Of a stretch of DNA of 64,000 nt, positions 26,774 to 36,174 are shown in pieces. This stretch comes from Chitinophagaceae bacterium (lineage in GTDB: Bacteria > Bacteroidota > Bacteroidia > Chitinophagales > Chitinophagaceae): the NCBI GenBank assembly GCA_023957755.1, contig JAMLGT010000007.1, positions 1 to 64,000 of the forward strand, read 5' to 3'. How positions within the stretch are numbered: position 1 is the stretch's first letter; every line of letters begins with the position of its first letter. Both the position numbers and the translations under genes were made by a program. The notes beneath the pieces are model-generated. The model was not told the origin of the DNA. It did no database searches and worked only from the letters and a program-made list of their open reading frames with translations.

Positions 26774-28861
26774 ATGAAAAAAGCTATTCTTTTCATCTTC
26801 ATTCTCTTCACAGGATCAAATCTTCCTGCACAAACCAAAACTATAGATAGCTTGAAATTGTTGCTCGCAAAAGAAAAAACAGATAAAGGGAAAGTGAAAC
26901 TGCTGAATAAAATGAGTAGCCGATTTGGCTTTGGAAATTTAAGAAATGATTCATCATTGTGGTATTCGCAGCAGGCATTGGAATTGGCACAGCGAATAAA
27001 TTACGCGAAAGGAGAATTGGAAGCCAGGTTTAATATGACTAATTATCTGTTTCAAACAGGCAATTATCCCGAAGCACTCAAACTCTCCTTGCATAATTTA
27101 AAACAGGCAGAGGAATTCCACGATATGAAGACCTTTTTTTTACAGACGAGAGTAATCGGGTGGATATACGGAAGGATGGGTGATAATCTGAAACAGTTGG
27201 AATATGAAAAAAGGTTAGCCTCCATAGCGCCATTGATTCCCGTCAGTGATACTATCGAGAAAGAAACTTTCGTCTGGATTGCAAACAATGTAATGGCGAT
27301 GGCCTATTCGGACTTGAACGAACCGGATTCCACTTTACGCTATCTGCAACTGATTTATGATGGCGCCATAAAGATTAAAGACCCGGGGTTGCTCGCCTTG
27401 GCCACACATGGGCTTGGCAATTATTATTTTAAGAAAGGGAATGACAGCCTGGCATTTTATTATTACAAAGAATGTATTCCGGCTAGCCTGATCGCAGGTC
27501 GTGTGGATGGAGTCGTTGTGGCTGAAACTGCTATCGCCAGGGTATTTCTTAAAAAGGGGCAGTCAGATTCTGCTTTATTTTATGGCAGGCAGGCATTGAA
27601 CCGGGTACAGACCATTGATGCTCCTGATGCCTTGCAGGGTGTTTATTCCCTGCTTTCCACTTTATACAAAAATCTGCGGCAAAATGACAGTGCCTTTAAA
27701 TACCTTCAACAATATGTTACACTGAAAGATAGTTTGTATAATCAAACCAAAATAATTCAGGCACAAAATTTCTCTTTCAATGAAACCCTGCAACAACAAC
27801 AATTAGAGCAGGCAAAAAAAGAAGCGCAACAACAATATGCTGCTAAAACAAAACTGTATTTATTCGCAGCAATAATTTTTATTTTCCTGATCATAGGATT
27901 CTTTCTATTAAGGAATCTCCGGAACAAACGAAAAGCGAATCAACTGCTGCATCAGAAAAATGAGGAAATAGAAACAGCATTATCCAATTTAAAATCCACC
28001 CAGGCGCAACTCATACAATCCGAGAAGATGGCGTCGCTCGGCGAACTCACTGCTGGCATTGCACATGAGATTCAAAATCCCTTAAACTTCGTCAATAATT
28101 TTTCTGATATCAATTCAGAATTGATTGAGGAATTAAGAAATAAAAGTGAAGAATTAAAAATTGATGATGTGGATGTAAAGGATTTGCTTAATGATATTGA
28201 ATCAAATGAGAAAAAGATCAACCATCATGGTAAACGTGCCGATGCCATTGTAAAAGGGATGTTGCAACATTCAAGAACATCAACCGGACAAAAAGAACCA
28301 ACAGATATCAATGCATTATGTGATGAGTATTTACGACTGGCATATCATGGCATGAGAGCTAAGGACAAGAGTTTCAATTGTGAGATGAAAACAGACTTTG
28401 ATTCCACACTTCCAAAAATAAATGTAGTGCCACAGGATATTGGGAGGGTGATTCTGAATTTGATCAACAATGCGTTTTACGCCTGTGCTGAGCGAAGCCG
28501 AAGCACCGCCGCTGAGCGTAAAAACCTTGAAGGTTTTCAAAACCTTCAAGGTTTAGCCCCCTACCTTCCCACAGTAACCGTCAGTACTAAAAATTTAGGT
28601 GAAAAAGTAGAAATATCAGTAAAGGACAATGGCAATGGCATTCCTGAAAAAATCAAGGACAAAATTTTTCAACCTTTCTTCACCACCAAGCCGACAGGGC
28701 AGGGAACAGGATTGGGATTGAGTTTGAGCTATGATATCATCAAAGCACATGGAGGAGAAATAAAAGTTGAAACCAGGGCCGATGAAGCCCGTCCTGATGA
28801 CACGGTTGGACGGGGAACGGAGTTTATCATTCAATTACCACTTAATAATTCTGGTTTATGA
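26774..28861 (+). CDS. Sensor histidine kinase K4, TPR type
   Basis: This 695-residue protein has a signal peptide (ending NLPAQ), a periplasmic TPR region (about 30-330, e.g. YPEALKLSLHNLKQAEEF), a Gln-rich coiled coil before the membrane helix (about 357-375), and a kinase core with His431. The DHp tip is distinctive (SELIEELRNKSEELKIDDVD). Long-form in-frame repeat; all catalytic boxes intact. It starts 59 bp after K3, and its stop overlaps the K5 start (ATGA), which strongly suggests translational coupling. Its sensor is most similar in layout to K8: both have LLSKE/LLAKE-T-D-GKVKLL starts and SRFGFG motifs. No receiver is present. Confidence 0.93.
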   Translation: MKKAILFIFILFTGSNLPAQTKTIDSLKLLLAKEKTDKGKVKLLNKMSSRFGFGNLRNDSSLWYSQQALELAQRINYAKGELEARFNMTNYLFQTGNYPEALKLSLHNLKQAEEFHDMKTFFLQTRVIGWIYGRMGDNLKQLEYEKRLASIAPLIPVSDTIEKETFVWIANNVMAMAYSDLNEPDSTLRYLQLIYDGAIKIKDPGLLALATHGLGNYYFKKGNDSLAFYYYKECIPASLIAGRVDGVVVAETAIARVFLKKGQSDSALFYGRQALNRVQTIDAPDALQGVYSLLSTLYKNLRQNDSAFKYLQQYVTLKDSLYNQTKIIQAQNFSFNETLQQQQLEQAKKEAQQQYAAKTKLYLFAAIIFIFLIIGFFLLRNLRNKRKANQLLHQKNEEIETALSNLKSTQAQLIQSEKMASLGELTAGIAHEIQNPLNFVNNFSDINSELIEELRNKSEELKIDDVDVKDLLNDIESNEKKINHHGKRADAIVKGMLQHSRTSTGQKEPTDINALCDEYLRLAYHGMRAKDKSFNCEMKTDFDSTLPKINVVPQDIGRVILNLINNAFYACAERSRSTAAERKNLEGFQNLQGLAPYLPTVTVSTKNLGEKVEISVKDNGNGIPEKIKDKIFQPFFTTKPTGQGTGLGLSLSYDIIKAHGGEIKVETRADEARPDDTVGRGTEFIIQLPLNNSGL
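28490..28554 (+). repeat. In-frame palindromic element with 24-nt flank, copy in K4
   Basis: The 33-nt palindrome at 28522-28554 has perfect 16-nt arms around a central C. The long-form flank encodes [12 protein letters not shown]. Confidence 0.93.
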
Positions 28862-31800
28862 AAAATATTCTTTTTCTCAGTATTCTTTCGCTGTTCGTGG
28901 TAATTACCAGTCAGGCACAGAATAAGAATCTGCAGTTTTATCATCTCTCGGTAGAAAACGGTCTCCCGAAAACAACTGCCAGTATGATACTGCAGGACAG
29001 GTATGGTTACATATGGGCAGCTACATCCGCCGGTTTAGTAAAATATGATGGTTACAAACCTAAGGTATATATATTAGGGTCACCCGAACTTAGCCTTCAG
29101 GGAATTATATTGATTTATGAGGATCATGAAGGAGTGTTATGGGTGGGAACAGATCATAAAGGATTATTTCAATACGACCGTTCTGCCGACACTTTCAAAC
29201 AGTGTATTTATTACAAGGAAAATGGGGGCACTGGTGCAAACCGGATAACTCGAATACAGGAAGACGGTGCAGGTAATATATGGGCAATATCCTCCTCATC
29301 TGCCAATACAAATCAATTAAAATGGGTCCTTAATTGTTATGATAGAAAGACAGGCAAATCGCAGCGATTCAGCCATTCTGATACAGGGAACCATTTTATA
29401 GATGCCACATTTTTTGCTACTCTTTTGAAAGATCATGCAGGACAGATTTGGATGGGTACCGATAGCGGAATATATAAATATGACAGTGCTATAAACAGAT
29501 TCAGAAACATTCAGGTGAAAAAAGATTCTATGCTACAAGTAGGCCTTGTCACATTATTTGAATCTCCATCGGATCCTGGCATTCTTTGGATGGATTACGT
29601 AAATAAAAACTTTTCTGGAGGTTTAATTCGGTACAATACCAACAACCACAGTTTCACCGCCTACCCAACAATTGAGGGGGTGCTTATCCAAACGCCGGTC
29701 GCGTCGGTCTCTCGATCTCCAATGGAAGATACAAAGGGAAATTTATGGTTTCCTGATACAAACAGTCTGATGTATTTTGATAAACATAATAACAAGTTTA
29801 TCCATTACCATACAAATGCTAAACCTGTAAACTCCACCGTAACCTTTCCTCTTTGCAAGGAAGACAAAACGGGTAATATCTGGTACAATAGCATGTTTGG
29901 CGGATTGTTTTATTTTAATACACAGACCAGAACCTTTACTCATTACCTGGCAAATCCGTCCAATCCTGCATCGTTACAAAGTAATGTTATCAGAGATCTT
30001 CTGATAGATCACAGAGGTACTCTCTGGCTGAGCGAAAGCAATCAGGGCATACAATGGGTAAATAAAGCAGGTTCACAGTTTACAGTATATCCGGACAAAA
30101 CAGAAAGCGGAAGTAATTACAATTTTGGGGCTGTAATCTGTTATGCTGAAGATATTCAAGGCAACATTTACATGGGTACGGCGAAGGGACTTGTTTTTTG
30201 GAACCGTCACAGTGATTCCTTTAGATTGGTAAAATCTTTAAAGCCTGACAAAAGGCAGTTTTTAATAAACCGGATTTCCTCCATTTACATTGATGGCAAA
30301 GGAATAGTTTGGTATGGGGTAGGGAAAAACTTATTTCGGTTTGACCCTGTCTCGGGGAGTTCAAAAAATTATTTGACTGACACAGCCGAAATGAATAGTA
30401 ATATTAGTTCCATTTATGAGGACCATAAAGGGAAAATTTGGTTAACCGCCAATTTTAAGGGGTTGTATGGTTTTGATCCTTTGACTGGCAGGACTACCCA
30501 GGTTCTTTACACTAATTCTCAGGCCTTTTCATTCAACCCAAATAATATTGGCAGGAGCAAAGAGCTTCCTTCAAGGCGCTTTACCAAAATAATTGAAGAT
30601 AGTAAAGGAGCGATATGGATAGGTACCGAAAAGGGATTGGTCCGGTTAAATCCCCGGGACAGTAGTTCCAAAGTTTATCTTGACGAACCCCACGGTCTTT
30701 CCTCCATCAGCGACATCCTGCCGGATAAAGATGGTCTGATGTGGATCGGAACATTGGGTGGAGGGCTCGTTCGTTTCAATCCTGAAACCGGAGCCATAAA
30801 ACAGTTTACTGAAAAAGACGGGATGTTATACAACACTGTCAACAAAATTTTTTACGATAATTCCGGTTTACTTTGGTTGCCATCACCACGGGGAATAACT
30901 GTTTTTAATCCGGTAACCGGAAAGGCTCAGATAATCACAACAGCTAATGGATTACCATCTGTGCACCTCAATTATCAGACAGGCTACAATAATATTGATG
31001 GTGGTTTCAAAACCAGCAATGGAGATTTCCTTATCAGCACCACCGATGGATTTATTGAATTTAATCCTTCTCAAATTGAAAGAGATACCGACCCCCCTTT
31101 GATGTATATCGAAACCGTATCCTTCACCAAACCACAATCAGGAAACAAGTCGTTTGGAGATTCTGTATTAGTTGCCTTTGGGCATAAGAAATTCAATTTT
31201 CAATACGATCAAAACAGGATTACTTTTAATTATGTTGGTATCCATTACCAGAATGCAGACCAGACGCAATACGCATACAGATTGGATGGATATGATAAAA
31301 ACTGGATAAATGCAGGGACTAACAGGTCTGTCACATATACCAACTTATCACCGGGTACTTATACATTCCATGTAAAGGCTGCCAACAGTGATGGAGTCTG
31401 GAGTAAAGAAACTTCTATAATAATTATCATTCATTCGCCCTGGTGGCAAACGTGGTGGGCATATCTGATGTATGCATTACTGTTAGTAGCTCTTGTCTGG
31501 GGATTTATTAATTACCGGTCAAGAAATCTGAAAAGAAAAAATCAGCAACTTGAACAGAAAGTATCAGAACGGACTGATGAATTGAAACAATCACTGGACA
31601 ATTTAAAAGCCATGCAAAAACAACTCATCCAATCAGAAAAGATGGCTTCTCTCGGTGAGCTCACAGCAGGTATTGCCCATGAAATTCAGAACCCATTAAA
31701 CTTCGTTAATAATTTCTCGGATATCAATGCTGAATTAATTGAAGAAGCTGGTCAGGAAATAGACAAAGGGAATGTTTCTGAGGCAAAAGATATTTTGAAT

Positions 31801-32454
31801 GATATAAAAGCGAATGAAGAAAAAATCAATCATCACGGCAAACGTGCCGATGCAATCGTAAAAGGAATGCTTCAACATTCCAGAACATCAACGGGGCAAA
31901 AAGAACCAACAGATATTAATGCATTGTGTGATGAATATTTACGACTTGCTTACCATGGCATGAGAGCAAAAGACAAGAGTTTCAATTGTGAGATGAAAAC
32001 AGACTTTGATTCTACACTTCCAAAAATAAATGTAGTGCCTCAGGATATTGGGAGGGTGATTCTGAATTTGATCAACAATGCATTCTATGCTTGTGCTGAG
32101 CGAAGAAACCTTGAAGGTTTTCAAAACCTTCAAGGTTTAACACCCTACCTTCCCACAGTTACAGTCAGCACTAAGAACTTAGGTGATAAAGTGGAGATAA
32201 GTGTAAAGGACAACGGCAATGGCATTCCGGAAAAAATAAAAGACAAAATCTTCCAGCCTTTCTTCACCACCAAGCCGACAGGGCAGGGAACCGGCTTGGG
32301 ATTGAGTCTGAGTTATGATATCATCAAAGCGCATGAAGGGGAGATAAAGGTGGAGAGCCCGGCCACCGGTCAGGCAGGCGAGCGAGGAGTAACCCATGCG
32401 GATAACGCGACCAGACGGGGGACAGAGTTCGTTGTGATATTGCCGGCCATCTGA
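28858..32454 (+). CDS. Sensor histidine kinase K5, propeller type
   Basis: This 1198-residue protein has a signal peptide (to about 21, ending TSQAQ) and Reg_prop repeats beginning YHLSVENGLPKTTASMILQD and repeating as YIWAATSAGLVKYDGY, VLWVGTDHKGLFQYD and QIWMGTDSGIYKYD. A Y_Y_Y domain follows (about 780-860, YAYRLDGYDKNWINAGTNR...YTNLSPGTYTF), then the WWQTWWAYLMYALLLVALVW helix (about 860-885), a coiled coil and a kinase core with His941. The H-box, N-box, G1 and G2 are intact. The short form of the in-frame repeat is present. The C-terminus carries an unusual insertion (SPATGQAGERGVTHADNATRRG) before the last strand. Start overlaps the K4 stop by 4 bp. Confidence 0.93.
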   Translation: MKNILFLSILSLFVVITSQAQNKNLQFYHLSVENGLPKTTASMILQDRYGYIWAATSAGLVKYDGYKPKVYILGSPELSLQGIILIYEDHEGVLWVGTDHKGLFQYDRSADTFKQCIYYKENGGTGANRITRIQEDGAGNIWAISSSSANTNQLKWVLNCYDRKTGKSQRFSHSDTGNHFIDATFFATLLKDHAGQIWMGTDSGIYKYDSAINRFRNIQVKKDSMLQVGLVTLFESPSDPGILWMDYVNKNFSGGLIRYNTNNHSFTAYPTIEGVLIQTPVASVSRSPMEDTKGNLWFPDTNSLMYFDKHNNKFIHYHTNAKPVNSTVTFPLCKEDKTGNIWYNSMFGGLFYFNTQTRTFTHYLANPSNPASLQSNVIRDLLIDHRGTLWLSESNQGIQWVNKAGSQFTVYPDKTESGSNYNFGAVICYAEDIQGNIYMGTAKGLVFWNRHSDSFRLVKSLKPDKRQFLINRISSIYIDGKGIVWYGVGKNLFRFDPVSGSSKNYLTDTAEMNSNISSIYEDHKGKIWLTANFKGLYGFDPLTGRTTQVLYTNSQAFSFNPNNIGRSKELPSRRFTKIIEDSKGAIWIGTEKGLVRLNPRDSSSKVYLDEPHGLSSISDILPDKDGLMWIGTLGGGLVRFNPETGAIKQFTEKDGMLYNTVNKIFYDNSGLLWLPSPRGITVFNPVTGKAQIITTANGLPSVHLNYQTGYNNIDGGFKTSNGDFLISTTDGFIEFNPSQIERDTDPPLMYIETVSFTKPQSGNKSFGDSVLVAFGHKKFNFQYDQNRITFNYVGIHYQNADQTQYAYRLDGYDKNWINAGTNRSVTYTNLSPGTYTFHVKAANSDGVWSKETSIIIIIHSPWWQTWWAYLMYALLLVALVWGFINYRSRNLKRKNQQLEQKVSERTDELKQSLDNLKAMQKQLIQSEKMASLGELTAGIAHEIQNPLNFVNNFSDINAELIEEAGQEIDKGNVSEAKDILNDIKANEEKINHHGKRADAIVKGMLQHSRTSTGQKEPTDINALCDEYLRLAYHGMRAKDKSFNCEMKTDFDSTLPKINVVPQDIGRVILNLINNAFYACAERRNLEGFQNLQGLTPYLPTVTVSTKNLGDKVEISVKDNGNGIPEKIKDKIFQPFFTTKPTGQGTGLGLSLSYDIIKAHEGEIKVESPATGQAGERGVTHADNATRRGTEFVVILPAI
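32106..32138 (+). repeat. In-frame 33-nt double palindrome, copy in K5
   Basis: Perfect 16-nt arms around a central C, short-form flank (AERRN). It is followed by LTPYLP rather than the LAPYLP seen in most copies. Confidence 0.95.
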
Positions 32455-32521
32455 ACCACCGGTTCATAGGGTTATCGGTATAAGAAGAATAAAAGTTGAA
32501 ACATGCTTTAAAATATGGTCT

Positions 32522-35500
32522 ATGAAAAAGTTTATAACTCTTTGTTTGCTGATGGCTATCTCGCAAGTAGGCACAGCACAAAACGGACTACCGAAAAACC
32601 TGCGTTTTGGACATCTTTTTATAAGTAATGGATTACCCGAAGGTACTGTCACTTCGCTGATTCAGGATAAGGAAGGATATATCTGGATAGGCACTCAAAA
32701 AGGATTGGTGCGTTACGACGGTTATACACCCAGGATATACATGCCCGGTACTTTTATGCCACCTGTTCTGATAATTTCAAAACTCTACTTAGATAGTGAG
32801 GATAGGTTGTGGGTAGGTGAATATAATACAGGACTATGTTTATATGACCGTGCAAACGATAAGTTTGTTCAATACCTTCTTGATTCATCCAATACCAATT
32901 ATTTAGCTGCTCCAGGCGCCATGCCCTTTATATCAGATATTCTTGACGACCAAAAAGGAAATCTCTGGATTACAACTGACAATTGGCTGGGAGCTTCCAA
33001 CGTCGAATGGACAAATACGCTTTACAAGTTCAATATAAAGACAAAGAAGGTTGAACGTTTTGGCAAAAACGTACAGAAGGATCATTACGTCAATGCTTCC
33101 CGCTTCAATAATTTGTTTAGAGATAAAGATGGTAATATATGGGTGAGCGCAGATAACGGATTATACAAATACGACACTCAGACAGATCGGTTCACCCTCC
33201 ACCCTACTCCTTCCGGCAGCAACCAGAAACTCAGATTCAATCAGATTTATCACGATGCTTCCCAACCCAACATTCTTTGGTTTACCAATGGAGGAAATAA
33301 ACTGATATATAAATCCAATCTTTCGTTTGGCATCGGACTTTGCAGATATGATGTCGATAAGGATTCGTTTAACGTATTTCTACACCAGCCGGGCAACATC
33401 AGCAGCATTGCAAATGATACAGTCTATGCTGTAATAAGAGCCAGATCCGGACAATTGTGGGTGGGGACCGGAGACGGTATTTCATTATTCAATCCTTCAA
33501 CTCATCAATTCACCAACTACCTGCTCCACGATGGAAAGAGTGCCGCCATCAAAGAATTGAAAGAAGATAGAAACGGTAATCTCTGGTGTGCTTCATCCGA
33601 AGGATTGGTTTTCTTCAATACATATTCAAGAAAATTTGAGCGTATAAATTCCAGTGAGATTCAAAATTCTTTTTTATTCTACAATCCTACCCACCATTTA
33701 CTCATTGATACAAGAGGAACATTGTGGTTTGGCAATGCCCAGGAGGGCTTGCTATGGATTGATCATAACCGTTCCCGGTTTGTTCAATATTCAGATAATC
33801 CAAAACTGCCGAATTATTTTCCGGGTGGGAAGATAAATTCACTGGCAAAAGCTTTTGATGGGACTATCTGGATGGGTACATCACGAGGACTTTATTATTG
33901 GCTTCCCGGCAATCATACTTTTTCAGAAGCAAAAATCAACGGGAAAGATATCCCTACCCAGACTGTTATTGCCGGCAGTAAAGGATATATATGGCTGGGT
34001 AATCTGAAAGGACTCTACCGTTATGATCCGAAAACAGGCAATTCAAAACATTTTCAAAATGATAATAACGATGAAGCTTCTCTAAGCAATAATAATGTGC
34101 TGACATTATTAGAAGATCATTTGGGCAACCTTTGGGTGGGTACTTATGGTGGCGGGCTTTGCCGTTTCAACCCCGTATCTCAAAACTTTATCCGTTATCC
34201 ATATTTGAAAAATATGGAAATTGGCAAAGCCAATCAGCCCGGAACTGATAATAGCGAGATAAACGCGCTGTTTGAAGATAAAAACGGTACAGTATGGTTA
34301 GGTTGCAACACCTATGGCAGCTTAGACAGTGTGAACCGGGAAACCGGAACTTTCACTTCGTATGCGAGAAGTCCCGGATTTAATGCTGTCATGGGAATTC
34401 AGGAAGATCCGCAAGGAAGGCTTTGGGTGGGAACTTTTATTAGTGGAATATTTTGCCTTGACCAGAAGAGGAATTCAGTTACAAACTATGGTCAAAAAGA
34501 AGGATTGCTATATGACAGGGTCTCCGGAATCCTGATTGATAAAATGGGAAAATTGTGGCTGCCTTCGGCAAGGGGTATTTCTATCCTGAATCCACAAACT
34601 AATAAAGTACAAACCATTACCAAAGCAGATGGCTTGCCGTCGGAAAATCTGTATTGGGCTTTTAAAATAAATGACAGCCTGTTTCTATTTTCTACTGACA
34701 ATGGCTTCTTTACCCTTAACCCGCACGACTTTGCAATAGATTCGGTTCCTCCGGTTATTCACATACAATCTGTCCATTTCATTAATCCGGGCAATGAATT
34801 CCCAAAGGATTCCTCTGTGACTGCCTTCGGAAAAAACGAAATCTCCCTATCCTACCGTGACAATCGGATTACCTTTAACTATGTAGGGATTTATTTCCAA
34901 AATGCATCTGCAATAAAATACGCCTACAAATTAGATGGTTATGATAATAGTTGGTTAGAGGCAGGAACCAACAGGACGGTAACCTACACCAACCTGTCGC
35001 CAGGCACTTATACTTTCAGAGTTAAGGCTGCCAATAAGGATGGTATCTGGAGTAAAGAAGATACTATTACAGTGGTTATCCGTTCACCCTGGTGGCAAAC
35101 CTGGTGGGCATATATAATGTATGCGTTACTGTTTGTGGCTTTTGTCAGGGGGTTTATTAATTACCGGTCAAGAAACCTAAAAAGAAGAAATCAACTTCTT
35201 GAAAGAAAAGTTTCTCAACGAACAGACGAACTAAAACATTCTCTTGACAATCTAAAATCAACTCAATCCCAACTCATCCAATCAGAGAAGATGGCAAGTC
35301 TTGGAGAGCTCACTGCCGGTATTGCCCATGAGATTCAGAATCCACTGAACTTCGTGAATAATTTTTCCGACATCAATACAGAATTAATCGGAGAAGCAGA
35401 CCAGGAAATTGATAAAGGAAATGTGGCTGAGGTCAAAGATATTCTAAACGATATAAGAGCCAATGAAGAAAAAATAAATCACCACGGCAAACGTGCTGAT

Positions 35501-36076
35501 GCAATCGTAAAAGGAATGTTGCAACATTCCAGAACATCAACCGGGCAAAAAGAACCAACAGATATTAATGCATTGTGTGATGAATATTTACGATTGGCAT
35601 ATCACGGAATGAGAGCAAAAGATAAAAGTTTTAATTGCACGATGAAAACAGAATTTGATCCAATGCTTCCAAAAATAAATGTGGTGCCTCAGGATATCGG
35701 GAGGGTGATTCTGAATTTGATCAACAATGCGTTTTACGCTTGTGAGCGAAAAAACCTTGAAGGTTTTGAAAACCTTCAAGGTTTAACACCCTACCTTCCC
35801 TCAGTTACAGTCAGTACTAAGAGTTTAGGTGATAAAGTGGAGATAAGTGTCAAAGACAACGGCAATGGTATTCCCGAAAAGATCAAGGACAAAATATTTC
35901 AGCCCTTCTTCACTACCAAACCAACAGGGCAGGGAACCGGATTGGGATTAAGTTTGAGCTATGATATAGTGAAAGCACATGGAGGGGAAATAAGAGTTGA
36001 AACCAGAGAAGTTGAAGCCCGACCGGATGACACGGCCGGACGGGGAACGGAGTTCGTAGTGATGCTACCTGTTTGA
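32522..36076 (+). CDS. Sensor histidine kinase K6, propeller type
   Basis: This 1184-residue protein is close in design to K5. It has a signal peptide (ending VGTAQ), Reg_prop repeats starting FGHLFISNGLPEGTVTSLIQD, a Y_Y_Y domain (about 770-855), the WWQTWWAYIMYALLFVAFV helix, a coiled coil and a kinase core with His936. The DHp segment matches K1 and K3 (TELIGEADQEIDKGNVAEVK). The core carries a 3-nt deletion giving AFYACERKN instead of [10 protein letters not shown], and the palindrome has a central G. The catalytic boxes are intact. It lies 67 bp after K5 and 98 bp before K7. K5 and K6 look like the product of a whole-gene duplication with sensor divergence. Confidence 0.93.
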   Translation: MKKFITLCLLMAISQVGTAQNGLPKNLRFGHLFISNGLPEGTVTSLIQDKEGYIWIGTQKGLVRYDGYTPRIYMPGTFMPPVLIISKLYLDSEDRLWVGEYNTGLCLYDRANDKFVQYLLDSSNTNYLAAPGAMPFISDILDDQKGNLWITTDNWLGASNVEWTNTLYKFNIKTKKVERFGKNVQKDHYVNASRFNNLFRDKDGNIWVSADNGLYKYDTQTDRFTLHPTPSGSNQKLRFNQIYHDASQPNILWFTNGGNKLIYKSNLSFGIGLCRYDVDKDSFNVFLHQPGNISSIANDTVYAVIRARSGQLWVGTGDGISLFNPSTHQFTNYLLHDGKSAAIKELKEDRNGNLWCASSEGLVFFNTYSRKFERINSSEIQNSFLFYNPTHHLLIDTRGTLWFGNAQEGLLWIDHNRSRFVQYSDNPKLPNYFPGGKINSLAKAFDGTIWMGTSRGLYYWLPGNHTFSEAKINGKDIPTQTVIAGSKGYIWLGNLKGLYRYDPKTGNSKHFQNDNNDEASLSNNNVLTLLEDHLGNLWVGTYGGGLCRFNPVSQNFIRYPYLKNMEIGKANQPGTDNSEINALFEDKNGTVWLGCNTYGSLDSVNRETGTFTSYARSPGFNAVMGIQEDPQGRLWVGTFISGIFCLDQKRNSVTNYGQKEGLLYDRVSGILIDKMGKLWLPSARGISILNPQTNKVQTITKADGLPSENLYWAFKINDSLFLFSTDNGFFTLNPHDFAIDSVPPVIHIQSVHFINPGNEFPKDSSVTAFGKNEISLSYRDNRITFNYVGIYFQNASAIKYAYKLDGYDNSWLEAGTNRTVTYTNLSPGTYTFRVKAANKDGIWSKEDTITVVIRSPWWQTWWAYIMYALLFVAFVRGFINYRSRNLKRRNQLLERKVSQRTDELKHSLDNLKSTQSQLIQSEKMASLGELTAGIAHEIQNPLNFVNNFSDINTELIGEADQEIDKGNVAEVKDILNDIRANEEKINHHGKRADAIVKGMLQHSRTSTGQKEPTDINALCDEYLRLAYHGMRAKDKSFNCTMKTEFDPMLPKINVVPQDIGRVILNLINNAFYACERKNLEGFENLQGLTPYLPSVTVSTKSLGDKVEISVKDNGNGIPEKIKDKIFQPFFTTKPTGQGTGLGLSLSYDIVKAHGGEIRVETREVEARPDDTAGRGTEFVVMLPV
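35752..35784 (+). repeat. In-frame 33-nt double palindrome, copy in K6
   Basis: Perfect 16-nt arms around a central G instead of C ([11 protein letters not shown]). Short form; the flank has lost one GCT codon. Confidence 0.95.
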
Positions 36077-36174
36077 TAAGATAAGTGCTGAAGAAACGCA
36101 GATAAATAAAACCATCAAAGTATCTGAATAAATAAAATCCTTTACTCTTAGAAAGAGATTTAAAAAATGAGAAA